From Ga0077536 sp043744805 (GTDB lineage Bacteria; Pseudomonadota; Gammaproteobacteria; Ga0077536), in contig JAYTTZ010000037.1 of NCBI GenBank assembly GCA_043744805.1, positions 1 to 37,904 on the forward strand: a stretch of DNA of 37,904 nt. Direction: 5' to 3'. Of the stretch, positions 24,102-32,229 are shown piece by piece (the first letter of the stretch is position 1; the number at the start of each line of letters is the position of its first letter). The translations under genes and the position numbers were made by a program. The notes below the pieces were generated by a model. It was given only the letters and a program-made list of their open reading frames with translations. It had not been told where the DNA came from and searched no databases.

Positions 24102-26195
24102 ATGACGCCAATCACAGTCACGTTCAATTACGGCGATCAACAAGTCACGCTGGAAACCGGCCGCCTCGCCAAGCAGGCCAACGGTGCAGTGCTGGTGACC
24201 ATGGGCCAGACCGTGGTGCTTACCACCGTCGTCGGCGCCAAGGACACCGGGGCTCCGCGCGATTTCTTTCCTCTGACGGTTGATTACCAGGAGCGGACTT
24301 ACGCGGCGGGCAAGATCCCGGGCGGTTTCTTCAAGCGGGAAGGGCGTCCGACCGAAAAGGAAACCCTGACCTCCCGTCTCATCGACCGCCCCATCCGCCC
24401 GCTCTTTCCCGAAGGTTATACCCGCGAAGTGCAGATCATCTGCACGGTGGTGTCCCTCGACCCCACGGTCGATCCGGACATCCCAGCCCTGATCGGCGCT
24501 TCCGCGGCGCTCTCGATTTCTGGATTACCTTTCGACGGCCCCATTGGCGCAGCGCGCGTCGGTTACCGGGATGGCCAGTACCTGCTCAATCCGAGCTTTG
24601 GCGCGCTTGCCGATTCGAAACTCGATCTCGTGGTCGCGGGTACCGAATCCTCCGTCCTGATGGTCGAGTCCGAAGCGGCCCAGCTTTCAGAGGAAGTAAT
24701 GCTGGGGGCCGTGGTCTTCGGTCATGAGCAGTCCCGTGCAGTCATTCAGGCCATCAAGGAATTGCAGGCCAAGTCCAATGCGCCGGCGCCGACATGGACC
24801 CCTCCGGAACAGCCTACCGCGCTCATTACGGAACTACGGGCGCGCTTCGCTGGCGGTTACGCAGAGGCCTACACGGTCATCAACAAGCAGGCCCGCCGTG
24901 ACCGCCTCGCACTGTTGCGTGCGGAAGCCGTCGCAGCCTTCGGTGGTGAAGGTTCGAAGTGGACGCCCGCCCAAATAGCCAACGTCATCGAAACGCTGGA
25001 ATATGACACCGTCCGGCAGACCGCTTTGGCAGGTAAGCCTCGCATCGATGGTCGCTCCAAGGCCGACATTCGCGCAATCTTCGTCGAAGTCGGCTTGCTA
25101 AAGCGTACCCACGGTTCGGCACTTTTCACCCGTGGTGAAACGCAGGCTTTGGTCGTTGCTGCCCTTGGCACTGAACGTGATTCGCAGATGATTGACGCCA
25201 TCGAGGGCCAACGCCGCGAACCCTTCATGCTTCATTACAATTTTCCTCCGTTCAGCGTTGGGGAAACCGGCCGCGTTGGTTCTCCCAAGCGCCGCGAAAT
25301 TGGCCACGGCCGCTTGGCGAAACGCGCCATCCAGGCCGTCATGCCTGACATGGGCAATTTCCCCTATGCGATCCGCGTCGTGTCCGAAATCCTCGAGTCC
25401 AATGGCTCCAGTTCCATGGCTTCCGTTTGCGGTACCAGCCTCGCGCTGATGGACGCCGGTGTGCCGCTGACTGCCCCGGTTGCGGGTATCGCGATGGGCC
25501 TTATCAAAGAAGGCGACAGCTACGTGGTGCTGTCCGACATCATGGGCGACGAGGATCACCTCGGCGACATGGACTTCAAGGTGGCCGGCACCCGAGATGG
25601 CGTCACGGCACTCCAGATGGACATCAAGATCAACGGCATCACCAGCGAAATCATGGAAACCGCTTTGCATCAGGCCCGCGAAGGTCGGCTGCACATCCTG
25701 GAATGCATGAACAAGGTGCTGGGTTCGGCTCGGACTGAAATGTCCGAATACGCGCCGCGAATCATCACCATCAAGATCGATCCGGACAAAATCCGCGATG
25801 TCATCGGCAAGGGTGGTAGCACCATTCGCCAGATTACGGAGGAAACCGGGACGACGATCGACATCACGGATGACGGTACGGTCAAGATCGCGTCGGTCGA
25901 CTTCGCTGCCGGCCAGGAAGCCAAGCGCCGCGTTGAAGCCATCACCACGGACGTCCTCGTTGGTGCAATCTATGAGGGGCGCGTCCAGAAGCTTATGGAC
26001 TTCGGTGCGTTCGTGAACATCCTGCCCGGCAAGGATGGCTTGGTGCACATTTCCCAGATCTCGCATGATCGTGTGGAGAACGTGAGCGACAAGCTTTCTG
26101 AAGGCGACACGGTCAAGGTGAAAGTCCTTGAAATCGACAAGCAGGGACGAATTCGCCTCAGCATGAAGGCGGTGGACGAGCAGGAAGCGAACTAG
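24102..26195 (+). CDS. pnp: Polyribonucleotide nucleotidyltransferase (PNPase)
   Basis: 3'-5' phosphorolytic exoribonuclease and core of the RNA degradosome. The 697-aa protein has two RNase PH-like domains (about 1-220 and 305-535), an alpha-helical linker, a KH domain (about 545-605, with VIGKGGSTIRQITEETG) and an S1 domain (about 613-690, GRVQKLMDFGAFVNILPG and VHISQIS). The signature FFKREGRPTEKETLTSRLID is intact, as is the second-domain RPH core GETQALV...FPPFSVGETG. The first in-frame ATG is at 24087 (5 codons earlier); I prefer 24102 because MTPITVTFNYG aligns with other PNPases. Length matches the family. Confidence 0.97.
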   Translation: MTPITVTFNYGDQQVTLETGRLAKQANGAVLVTMGQTVVLTTVVGAKDTGAPRDFFPLTVDYQERTYAAGKIPGGFFKREGRPTEKETLTSRLIDRPIRPLFPEGYTREVQIICTVVSLDPTVDPDIPALIGASAALSISGLPFDGPIGAARVGYRDGQYLLNPSFGALADSKLDLVVAGTESSVLMVESEAAQLSEEVMLGAVVFGHEQSRAVIQAIKELQAKSNAPAPTWTPPEQPTALITELRARFAGGYAEAYTVINKQARRDRLALLRAEAVAAFGGEGSKWTPAQIANVIETLEYDTVRQTALAGKPRIDGRSKADIRAIFVEVGLLKRTHGSALFTRGETQALVVAALGTERDSQMIDAIEGQRREPFMLHYNFPPFSVGETGRVGSPKRREIGHGRLAKRAIQAVMPDMGNFPYAIRVVSEILESNGSSSMASVCGTSLALMDAGVPLTAPVAGIAMGLIKEGDSYVVLSDIMGDEDHLGDMDFKVAGTRDGVTALQMDIKINGITSEIMETALHQAREGRLHILECMNKVLGSARTEMSEYAPRIITIKIDPDKIRDVIGKGGSTIRQITEETGTTIDITDDGTVKIASVDFAAGQEAKRRVEAITTDVLVGAIYEGRVQKLMDFGAFVNILPGKDGLVHISQISHDRVENVSDKLSEGDTVKVKVLEIDKQGRIRLSMKAVDEQEAN

Positions 26196-26245
26196 CTTGC
26201 ATACGAAGGGAAAAACTCCGTAGGAAGTTTCCCGTTCATCGTCGC

Positions 26246-26276
26246 AAAGGGCTGCCTAGGCAGCCCTTTCTTATTT
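26246..26276 (+). terminator. Strong, possibly bidirectional terminator after pnp
   Basis: AAAGGGCTGC (26246-26255) and GCAGCCCTTT (26260-26269) form a perfect stem around CTAG, followed by CTTATTT. It lies 50 nt after the pnp stop and next to the end of the convergent ygfA gene, whose stop is at 26271. The A-run on the left gives U's on the other strand, so it can serve both. Confidence 0.9.
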
Positions 26277-26867
26277 GCACCGCGCCCCGGTCTCGAATAG
26301 TTCATCCGGGGTCACGATGGTATCCAGAGGCTCGTCGTGCGTATCCGTCGGCAGTGACGCCAGGATCTGCTGGGTGAAGCACAGACCGATGCGGCGAACC
26401 GACGTCTGGGTCGATAGCCAGCGGTCGTAATATCCCTTGCCGTAGCCCAGGCGTCCTCCGTCGCGCGTGAAAGCGAGTCCTGGCACCAGGGCCACGTCGA
26501 TGGCCGTCGGGTATTCGATATCCGAATGGGGCGTCAGGATCCCCAATTGGCCAACCTTGAGCGAATCCCAATCCTTGAATCGCACTGCACGCATCTGGTT
26601 CCCTGGAACGAGCTTGGGTACCAGAAGGGTGATGCCGCGTTCAAGAAATCGATCGACTAAAGGCTTGGTCTGAACTTCATCAGGCGTAGCGAGATACAGG
26701 AAGACGACGTTGCACCGAAGCCCATCGATGAGTTCCAGGGCCTTTGTATGGAGACGTTGATTAGCCACCAAAAACGATTCGGCGTCGGGGAAAAATCCGG
26801 TTCTTGATGCCAGCAGTTGCCGCCTGAGCGCCTGTTTACGAGCAGGCAGGGGTGACTCGTTGGGCAT
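26271..26867 (-). CDS. ygfA: 5-formyltetrahydrofolate cyclo-ligase
   Basis: ATP-dependent conversion of 5-formyl-THF to 5,10-methenyl-THF (MTHFS). The 198-aa product shows the N-terminal ARKQALRRQLLASR, the ALVPGLAFTRDGGRLGYGKGYYDRWL signature with the GYGKGYYDR nucleotide-binding motif, and C-terminal RRIGLCFTQQIL. The ATG at 26867 gives the family length but lacks a Shine-Dalgarno; a TTG at 26909 has AGGA 7 nt upstream and would add 14 residues. It is convergent with pnp and divergent from rpsP, with the two 5' ends close together. Confidence 0.93.
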   Translation of the reverse strand: MPNESPLPARKQALRRQLLASRTGFFPDAESFLVANQRLHTKALELIDGLRCNVVFLYLATPDEVQTKPLVDRFLERGITLLVPKLVPGNQMRAVRFKDWDSLKVGQLGILTPHSDIEYPTAIDVALVPGLAFTRDGGRLGYGKGYYDRWLSTQTSVRRIGLCFTQQILASLPTDTHDEPLDTIVTPDELFETGARCK

Positions 26868-26928
26868 CGAAGTTACAACGCTGGGCCCGGACTGCAGTTT
26901 TTGCTTCAATTTAGCGTCCTAATTGACA

Positions 26929-26934
26929 TAGAAT
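26929..26934 (+). promoter_or_regulatory. Possible -10 element of the rpsP operon
   Basis: TAGAAT at 26929-26934 is followed by GCGTCCCCTT. The same layout (TAGAATGC then CCCTT) appears before rpsO at 23686-23701. No good -35 box lies 16-18 bp upstream (only TCAATT-like), so the assignment rests on the -10 and on the similarity between the two. Confidence 0.4.
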
Positions 26935-26995
26935 GCGTCCCCTTGCGGCCGACCTTCGGCCGGTCCGAAGACAATCCTGAAAGGTATCTTGCTGA

Positions 26996-27244
26996 ATGGT
27001 CACAATCCGACTTTCCCGCGGCGGCGCCAAGGCCCGGCCGTTTTACCACATCGTCGTTACCGACAGCCGCAACAAGCGTGACGGCCGATTCATCGAACGC
27101 CTGGGTTTCTTCAATCCCATCGCGGTCAAGGCGGAAGAGCCGTTCCGTATCGATCTTGCCCGCTATGAGCACTGGCTCGGCGTAGGTGCCCAGCCGTCAA
27201 ACCGCGTGGCGGATCTGGTAAAGCAGGCCAGCAAGGCTGCCTGA
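26996..27244 (+). CDS. rpsP: 30S ribosomal protein S16
   Basis: 82-aa ribosomal protein essential for 30S assembly. It begins MVTIRLSRGGAKARPFYHIVV and continues with DSRNKRDGRFIERLGFFNP, the full S16 signature, and LARYEHWLGVGAQPSNRV. First gene of rpsP-rimM-trmD-rplS. Confidence 0.98.
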   Translation: MVTIRLSRGGAKARPFYHIVVTDSRNKRDGRFIERLGFFNPIAVKAEEPFRIDLARYEHWLGVGAQPSNRVADLVKQASKAA

Positions 27245-27318
27245 TTGAAGCCTGACGTTGGAAGGCACACCCGGAACGAAGGGTGCCTGCCGGAGCCGCG
27301 ACCTACGTCGAGTCGTAA

Positions 27319-27840
27319 GTGACTGGGACCATCCCGGAAGCCGAGGGCTTCGTCCAAATCGGCGAAGTCCACGGCGTGTTCGGAGTAAAGGGCGGCCTTA
27401 AGATCCGCTCGTTGTCCCGTCCGCCGGATGGCATCTTTGAGTACAAGGTCTGGCATCTTGGCAAGCACGGCATGGACGTTGAGTTCAGCGTGAAGAGTTA
27501 CCGCGCTGCCGGTGACAACTTCATCGTTCAGTTAGCTGGTGTCACCAACCGAGAGCAAGCTGAAGCGCTGGTCGGCATGCGACTGGGCGTTCCAGCCGCC
27601 CAACTCCCGGCAACTGAACCCGGCGTCTACTATTGGCGCGACCTCATCGGGCTCAAGGTCTTCAACGTCGACGGCATCGAATTCGGAGTGGTAATCAAAC
27701 TGTCCGAAACCGGCTCCGCCGACGTGCTGGTCGTGGATGGCGACCGCCAGCGCTTCATTCCTTTCGTCATGGCGCGCTACGTTCAATCCGTAGACCTTTC
27801 GGCGCGCAAAATCATCGTGGACTGGCACCCGGACGATTGA
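27319..27840 (+). CDS. rimM: Ribosome maturation factor RimM
   Basis: Binds S19 and assists maturation of the 30S head. The 173-aa product from the GTG at 27319 has the N-terminal RimM domain (IGEVHGVFGVKGGLKIRSL) and the C-terminal PRC-barrel (YYWRDLIGLKVFNVDGIEFG, then FIPFVMARYVQSVDLSARKIIVDW). The 74-nt gap after rpsP shows no hairpin worth listing. TrmD begins 1 nt after its stop. Confidence 0.95.
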   Translation: MTGTIPEAEGFVQIGEVHGVFGVKGGLKIRSLSRPPDGIFEYKVWHLGKHGMDVEFSVKSYRAAGDNFIVQLAGVTNREQAEALVGMRLGVPAAQLPATEPGVYYWRDLIGLKVFNVDGIEFGVVIKLSETGSADVLVVDGDRQRFIPFVMARYVQSVDLSARKIIVDWHPDD

Positions 27841-27841
27841 C

Positions 27842-28606
27842 GTGCAGCGATATACCGTTATCACGCTGTTTCCCGAACTCATCACGGCCTTTGCAGCAGC
27901 AGGCATCGTACGCCGCGCCTGTGAGCGAGGATTCATTCGAATCGAATCGGTCAATCCACGGACTTACACGACGGATGCGCGCTCTACGGTCGATGACACC
28001 CCTTATGGCGGCGGTCCCGGAATGGTGATGAGCGTGGAGCCGCTTCGCAAGGCGATCTGCCATCTCCGTGAGCAAAGTGACGAGCCTTCGCATGTTGTTT
28101 ACCTGAGCCCCCAAGGCCGGACCGTAACGCAGGAAACCTTGCCCGAACTGGAAGCACACCGCCACTTGGTGCTGCTGGCGGGGCGCTATGAGGGCGTCGA
28201 TGAACGTTTATTGGTGCGCGACATCGACTCCGAATGGTCTTTAGGTGACTTCGTGCTGTCTGGTGGCGAAATCCCAGCGATGGCAATCATCGACGCGCTT
28301 ACCCGACGGATCCCCGGCGCGCTTGGCGATGACCGTTCCGCGCTGGAGGATTCCTTCGTGCAGGGCTTGTTGGACCACCCTCATTACACGCGCCCCGATA
28401 CCATCGATGGCCAGTCGGTACCTGTGGTTTTGATGAGTGGAAACCATGCTGCCATTGCGCGTTGGCGCCGTAAGCAGGCGCTCGGTCGAACTTGGTCTCG
28501 CCGCCCGGACCTTGTCGATCGTCTTGGCCTGAGCGACGCCGATAAAAAGCTGCTGAATGAATTCGTTACAGAGGCTTCGATGGGTTTCAATGACGAAGAT
28601 TCATAG
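27842..28606 (+). CDS. trmD: tRNA (guanine-N1-)-methyltransferase TrmD
   Basis: Methylates G37 next to the anticodon, preventing frameshifting. The 254-aa SPOUT enzyme shows DDTPYGGGPGMVM, LAGRYEGVDERLL and the knot motif WSLGDFVLSGGEIPAMAIID, all canonical. It starts at the GTG 27842, directly after rimM. The catalytic Asp region (LEDSFVQGLLDHPHYTRP) is intact. Confidence 0.97.
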   Translation: MQRYTVITLFPELITAFAAAGIVRRACERGFIRIESVNPRTYTTDARSTVDDTPYGGGPGMVMSVEPLRKAICHLREQSDEPSHVVYLSPQGRTVTQETLPELEAHRHLVLLAGRYEGVDERLLVRDIDSEWSLGDFVLSGGEIPAMAIIDALTRRIPGALGDDRSALEDSFVQGLLDHPHYTRPDTIDGQSVPVVLMSGNHAAIARWRRKQALGRTWSRRPDLVDRLGLSDADKKLLNEFVTEASMGFNDEDS

Positions 28607-28648
28607 CTATCATGGCCGACTTATGATTTCCCGCCGGAGCGCTTGACC

Positions 28649-29032
28649 ATGGCCAATATCATCCAGGAACTTGAAGCTGAATTGCTTCAAAAAATGATTC
28701 CAGAATTTTCTCCGGGCGACACCATTGTTGTCCAAGTCAGGGTCAAGGAAGGCACCCGCGAGCGCCTCCAGGCCTTCGAGGGTGTCGTGATTGCAAAGCG
28801 TAACCGGGGCGCGAATTCGGCCTTTACGGTCCGAAAGATTTCACACGGTGAGGGCGTTGAACGCGTCTTTCCGACCTACAGCCCCATGATTGCCGAAATC
28901 ACCGTGAAGCGCCGGGGCGCGGTTCGCCGGGCCAAGCTGTACTACATGCGTGAGCTCCGCGGCAAGGCGGCCCGTATTCGCGAAAAGATTGTTTCCAAGG
29001 CCGACAAGGCCGGGAAATCCACCAGCACCTGA
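28649..29032 (+). CDS. rplS: 50S ribosomal protein L19
   Basis: Ribosomal protein at the 30S-50S interface, 127 aa. It starts MANIIQELEAELLQKMIPEF and has RERLQAFEGVVIAKRNRG, RKISHGEGVERVFPTYSP, and the basic C-terminus with AKLYYMRELRGKAARIREK. I used the ATG at 28649 rather than the TTG two codons upstream. Last gene of its operon. Confidence 0.97.
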   Translation: MANIIQELEAELLQKMIPEFSPGDTIVVQVRVKEGTRERLQAFEGVVIAKRNRGANSAFTVRKISHGEGVERVFPTYSPMIAEITVKRRGAVRRAKLYYMRELRGKAARIREKIVSKADKAGKSTST

Positions 29033-29048
29033 CGCCAATCGGTGGTGG

Positions 29049-29076
29049 GGGGCTGGGCTTCGAAGGCTCCAGCCCC
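29049..29076 (+). terminator. GC-rich hairpin between rplS and the convergent thioredoxin-fold gene
   Basis: GGGGCTGG (29049-29056) pairs with CCAGCCCC (29069-29076), with an inner CTTCGAAG palindrome. No T-run follows on either strand, so it may be a Rho-assisted or bidirectional barrier between the convergent genes. Confidence 0.5.
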
Positions 29077-29094
29077 ACACCCAGCCCGAGTTCC

Positions 29095-29385
29095 TCAGGC
29101 TATAGATTCCCCGAAACGCTGCTCCAGATAGCCGCATATATCTGAAGACTCGTACAACCACTCCGCGTTACCTTCGCCCTCGATTCGAAGGCACGGAACC
29201 TGTCCCTTCCCGCCCTCCCGGACAAGTTCACTCCGGAAGACATTGCTTGCCCCGATATCACGCAATTCAAGGTCCAGCTTCAGGTCGCTCAGTTTCTGGC
29301 GCACCCTGGCGCAATACCAGCAGGTAGGCGAGTGATAAAGGGCCAGCCCGGTGGCGCTGTTCGCAAGCGTCTTGTTGGTGGTCAT
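29095..29385 (-). CDS. Glutaredoxin-like / GST N-terminal thioredoxin-fold protein
   Basis: A 96-aa thioredoxin-fold protein with a dithiol CWYC (LYHSPTCWYCARVRQKL), the cis-Pro motif GQVPCLRIEG, and a C-terminal ESSDICGYLEQRFG typical of glutathione-binding glutaredoxin/GST N-domains. I chose the ATG at 29385, which has GGAGA 5 nt upstream; an ATG at 29397 would add 4 residues. It probably uses glutathione for thiol-disulfide exchange; the substrate is unknown. It is divergent from xerD. Confidence 0.85.
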   Translation of the reverse strand: MTTNKTLANSATGLALYHSPTCWYCARVRQKLSDLKLDLELRDIGASNVFRSELVREGGKGQVPCLRIEGEGNAEWLYESSDICGYLEQRFGESIA

Positions 29386-29502
29386 CAGGGTCTCCATGTT
29401 CTATTGCTGGCATCTCTAATCGGTTACGTAGGCTAATCTTCGTCCGTGGAGTCCTCAACCGCCCAAAGACCTCCTGCCAGAGCACAAGACGCGAAAAAGG
29501 CA

Positions 29503-30405
29503 ATGTCGAATACCGCCGAAAGTGGAGGCCCATCCCTCCTCCAGCAGTTCCTCGACCACCTTTGGGTCGAGTTTGGACTTAGCCAGAATACGCTGCTGGC
29601 TTACGGCGCGGATCTACGCCAGTTGCATCGTTCCCTTGCCCTTCGCGGAGTTACCCTAGAGTCGGCCTCCCAGGCCGATTTACTTCAATTTCTGAGCCAA
29701 TCGACCACCCATTCGTCGCGAACCTCGGCCCGGCAACTTGCGAGCTTCAAGCGGTTTTATGCTTACCTTTGCAGGGAAGGTAAGCGCGGCGATAATCCCA
29801 CGAACGGGGTCGCCGGACCCCGGATCGGTCGCCGGCTGCCCAGGAGCCTGAGCGAGCGTGACGTCGACTTGCTTCTTGCTGCGGCAGGCGAAGCCACTCC
29901 CATGGCGTTGCGTGATACGACGATGCTCGAGGTGCTTTATGCCACGGGATTACGCGTCTCTGAACTGGTTGATCTCACTGAGGCGCAGGTAAGCCTGGTT
30001 GCAGGCGTCGTGCGCATCGTGGGCAAGGGCGATAAGGAACGCTTGGTTCCGCTGGGCGACGTGGCCCGTGACCGTCTTGAGCAATATCTGCGTGATGCGC
30101 GACCGCGCCTGTTGAAGGGGAGGGCAAGCGACGCTCTGTTCCCAACCGCGCGCGGCGCCGCGATGACGCGCCAGGCGTTTTGGCAGTTGATCCGCAGGCA
30201 TGCTGCGAAAGCAGGCCTCACGGTAACACTGTCCCCGCATACCCTCCGCCATGCGTTTGCAACCCACCTGATTAACCACGGCGCGGATCTGCGCGTAGTG
30301 CAATTGCTGCTGGGACATGCGGATATTTCTACGACCCAGATTTACACCCACCTTGCACTAGAGCGCCTCAAGGTTTTGCACGAGCGGCATCATCCGCGCG
30401 GGTGA
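29503..30405 (+). CDS. xerD: Site-specific tyrosine recombinase XerD
   Basis: Chromosome-dimer resolvase acting with XerC at dif. The 300-aa length is typical. The N-terminal SAM-like domain is at about 10-95; the catalytic domain has Arg151 in TGLRVSEL, a Lys in the KGDKERLVPL hairpin, HTLRHAFATHL, GHADISTTQIYTH with nucleophile Tyr281. A GTG at 29446 would add 19 low-complexity residues; I prefer the ATG at 29503. XerD rather than XerC is favoured by dsbC being nearby, the known xerD-dsbC order. Downstream, that order is broken by the gspE-like/kinase/IS block. Confidence 0.94.
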   Translation: MSNTAESGGPSLLQQFLDHLWVEFGLSQNTLLAYGADLRQLHRSLALRGVTLESASQADLLQFLSQSTTHSSRTSARQLASFKRFYAYLCREGKRGDNPTNGVAGPRIGRRLPRSLSERDVDLLLAAAGEATPMALRDTTMLEVLYATGLRVSELVDLTEAQVSLVAGVVRIVGKGDKERLVPLGDVARDRLEQYLRDARPRLLKGRASDALFPTARGAAMTRQAFWQLIRRHAAKAGLTVTLSPHTLRHAFATHLINHGADLRVVQLLLGHADISTTQIYTHLALERLKVLHERHHPRG

Positions 30406-30417
30406 AGTGACTGGGCT

Positions 30418-32229
30418 TCAGCCGACCTCGGCTTCTGGCGGGACCACGGCGACGACTTCGCCGAAGGTCGTCTGGCCCAATGCGACTTTTTCCGCACCAG
30501 ACAAGCGCAGCGGCCTCATGCCGGCCTGCAGGGCAGCCCGGCGCATTTCCCCAGCATGCAATCCTGGGCGGATCAGGCGCCTCAGGTCGTCGTCCAGCAG
30601 CATCATTTCGTAGACGCCCACCCGCCCCCGGAAACCGGTATGGCGACATTCGTCGCAGCCAGTGGCCTTCTGCATGCGGGCAGGCCTCGGCAGAACCGCC
30701 TGTGGGTCGAGCACCTGCCAGGCGTTTACATCGAGCTTGATGGCGCTCCGGCAGTGCGGGCACAGGGTCCTGACGAGCCGTTGCGCAACCACGCCGAGCA
30801 GGGTGGCACCGATGAGATAGGGCTCGACGCCGAGATCCATGAGTCGCGTGACTGCTGCCGGGGCATCATTGGTGTGCAAGGTCGAAAGTACCAAGTGCCC
30901 CGTCAGTGCCGCCTGGATCGCGACATCTGCGGTTTCACGATCGCGGATTTCGCCGATCATGATGACGTCGGGATCTTGCCGCAGCAGGGTTCGGACGCCG
31001 TTCGCAAAACTGAGATCCAGCGCAGGCTGCACCTGCATTTGATTGAATGAAGGTTCGACCATTTCGATTGGATCTTCGATGGAGCACACGTTGATCTCGG
31101 GCCGTGCGAGTTGGCGGAGGGCCGAGTAGAGCGTAGTGGTCTTGCCTGAACCCGTGGGGCCGGTCACCAACACGATGCCGTAAGGCTGCGCGGTCATCTG
31201 TTTCCACAGTCCCAGATCATGATCGCTGAAGCCGAGAGCCACAAAGGGCTGCTCCAGCTTCTCGGGATCGAAGATGCGCATGACGAGCTTTTCGCCGAAG
31301 GCGGTCGGCATCGTCGAGAGGCGCAGCTCGACTTCCTTGCCGAGTGGCGTCTTGGTCTTGATTCGCCCGTCCTGTGGCCTGCGCTTGTCGGTGACGTCCA
31401 TGCGCCCGAGTGACTTCACGCGACTCACGATCGCTGCCATCACCGGTGAGTTCATCTGGTTGACGAGGTGCAGTACGCCGTCTATCCGGAACCGGATGTT
31501 GCCCTGTTCACGGCGTGGCTCGATGTGGATGTCGCTGGCCCGCTGCTCGAACGCGTACTGCAGTAACCAGTCGACGAGATGCACGATATGGCGGTCGTTG
31601 GCGTCGGGTTCGGCGATGTCCCCGAGCTGCGTAAGGGCTTCGACGTTTTCAACGATGCTGGTGCGCTCGGCCGCCTTGCTGGTCGAGGCCCTGCTGATCG
31701 AACGGCTGACGCCGTAGAACTCGCGGAGGTAGCGCTGGATCTCTACGGGGTTGGCAATCACGCGCTGGATGCGCCGCTTCAGTATCGGCGCGATCTCCTG
31801 CTCCCATTCGGTGATGAAGGGTTCCGCCGTAGCAATGACGACGTGCTGGTCGGAGACCTCAACCGGCAGGAACTGCCAGCGCGTGGCGTAAGCCTGCGAG
31901 ACCAGCTTGGTCACCGTTTCGACTTCAATCTTCAGGGGGTCGATGCGGTGGTAGGGGAGTTGTACGCCTTCCGCCACCAGTCGGGTGATCGTTTCAAGCG
32001 TGAGCGGAACAGGCGTGTCGGTTACGCTGTGCAGGCCCTGCGCCGCGAGCTGGACGAACGGATGGCGCTGGTCGTTGGCCGGCACCGCTGCCTTCACGCG
32101 CTGGACAACCCGCGAGTCGAGCCAACCCTTCAGGAGCAGCAGGCGCAGTACGTCGTCAAGGCTGAGGTGATGTTCCGTGCGGTGCTCGGCACGGGCACCT
32201 GACTTGCCCGGGCGCTCGCTCTTGGTCAC
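30418..32229 (-). CDS. GspE/PilB-type secretion or pilus assembly ATPase
   Basis: Hexameric ATPase of the type II secretion/type IV pilus family, expected to drive a membrane platform from the cytoplasm. The 603-aa protein has an N-terminal domain (about 20-180) and the C-terminal RecA-like ATPase. Walker A is GPTGSGKT at 357-364; Asp box and Walker B appear as CSIEDPIEMVEPSFNQ and DPDVIMIGEIRDRETADVAIQ; the His box is GHLVLSTLHTNDA. A tetracysteine zinc site is C490PHC493 and C525DEC528. The N-terminal domain lacks a clear c-di-GMP (MshEN) signature. Its GTG start overlaps the upstream kinase stop as GTGA at 32226-32229, so the two are coupled. No pilin, platform or secretin gene is in the window, so the system it serves is unknown. 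Confidence 0.88.
   Translation of the reverse strand: MTKSERPGKSGARAEHRTEHHLSLDDVLRLLLLKGWLDSRVVQRVKAAVPANDQRHPFVQLAAQGLHSVTDTPVPLTLETITRLVAEGVQLPYHRIDPLKIEVETVTKLVSQAYATRWQFLPVEVSDQHVVIATAEPFITEWEQEIAPILKRRIQRVIANPVEIQRYLREFYGVSRSISRASTSKAAERTSIVENVEALTQLGDIAEPDANDRHIVHLVDWLLQYAFEQRASDIHIEPRREQGNIRFRIDGVLHLVNQMNSPVMAAIVSRVKSLGRMDVTDKRRPQDGRIKTKTPLGKEVELRLSTMPTAFGEKLVMRIFDPEKLEQPFVALGFSDHDLGLWKQMTAQPYGIVLVTGPTGSGKTTTLYSALRQLARPEINVCSIEDPIEMVEPSFNQMQVQPALDLSFANGVRTLLRQDPDVIMIGEIRDRETADVAIQAALTGHLVLSTLHTNDAPAAVTRLMDLGVEPYLIGATLLGVVAQRLVRTLCPHCRSAIKLDVNAWQVLDPQAVLPRPARMQKATGCDECRHTGFRGRVGVYEMMLLDDDLRRLIRPGLHAGEMRRAALQAGMRPLRLSGAEKVALGQTTFGEVVAVVPPEAEVG

Noticed and set aside
25098..26066. 322-codon minus-strand frame opposite pnp
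   Set aside because: The plus strand is an intact PNPase; the antisense frame is His/Asp-rich without motifs.
26924..26934. TTGACA directly before TAGAAT as a full promoter for rpsP
   Set aside because: The two hexamers are adjacent, with no 16-18 bp spacer; only the -10-like box was kept, at low confidence.
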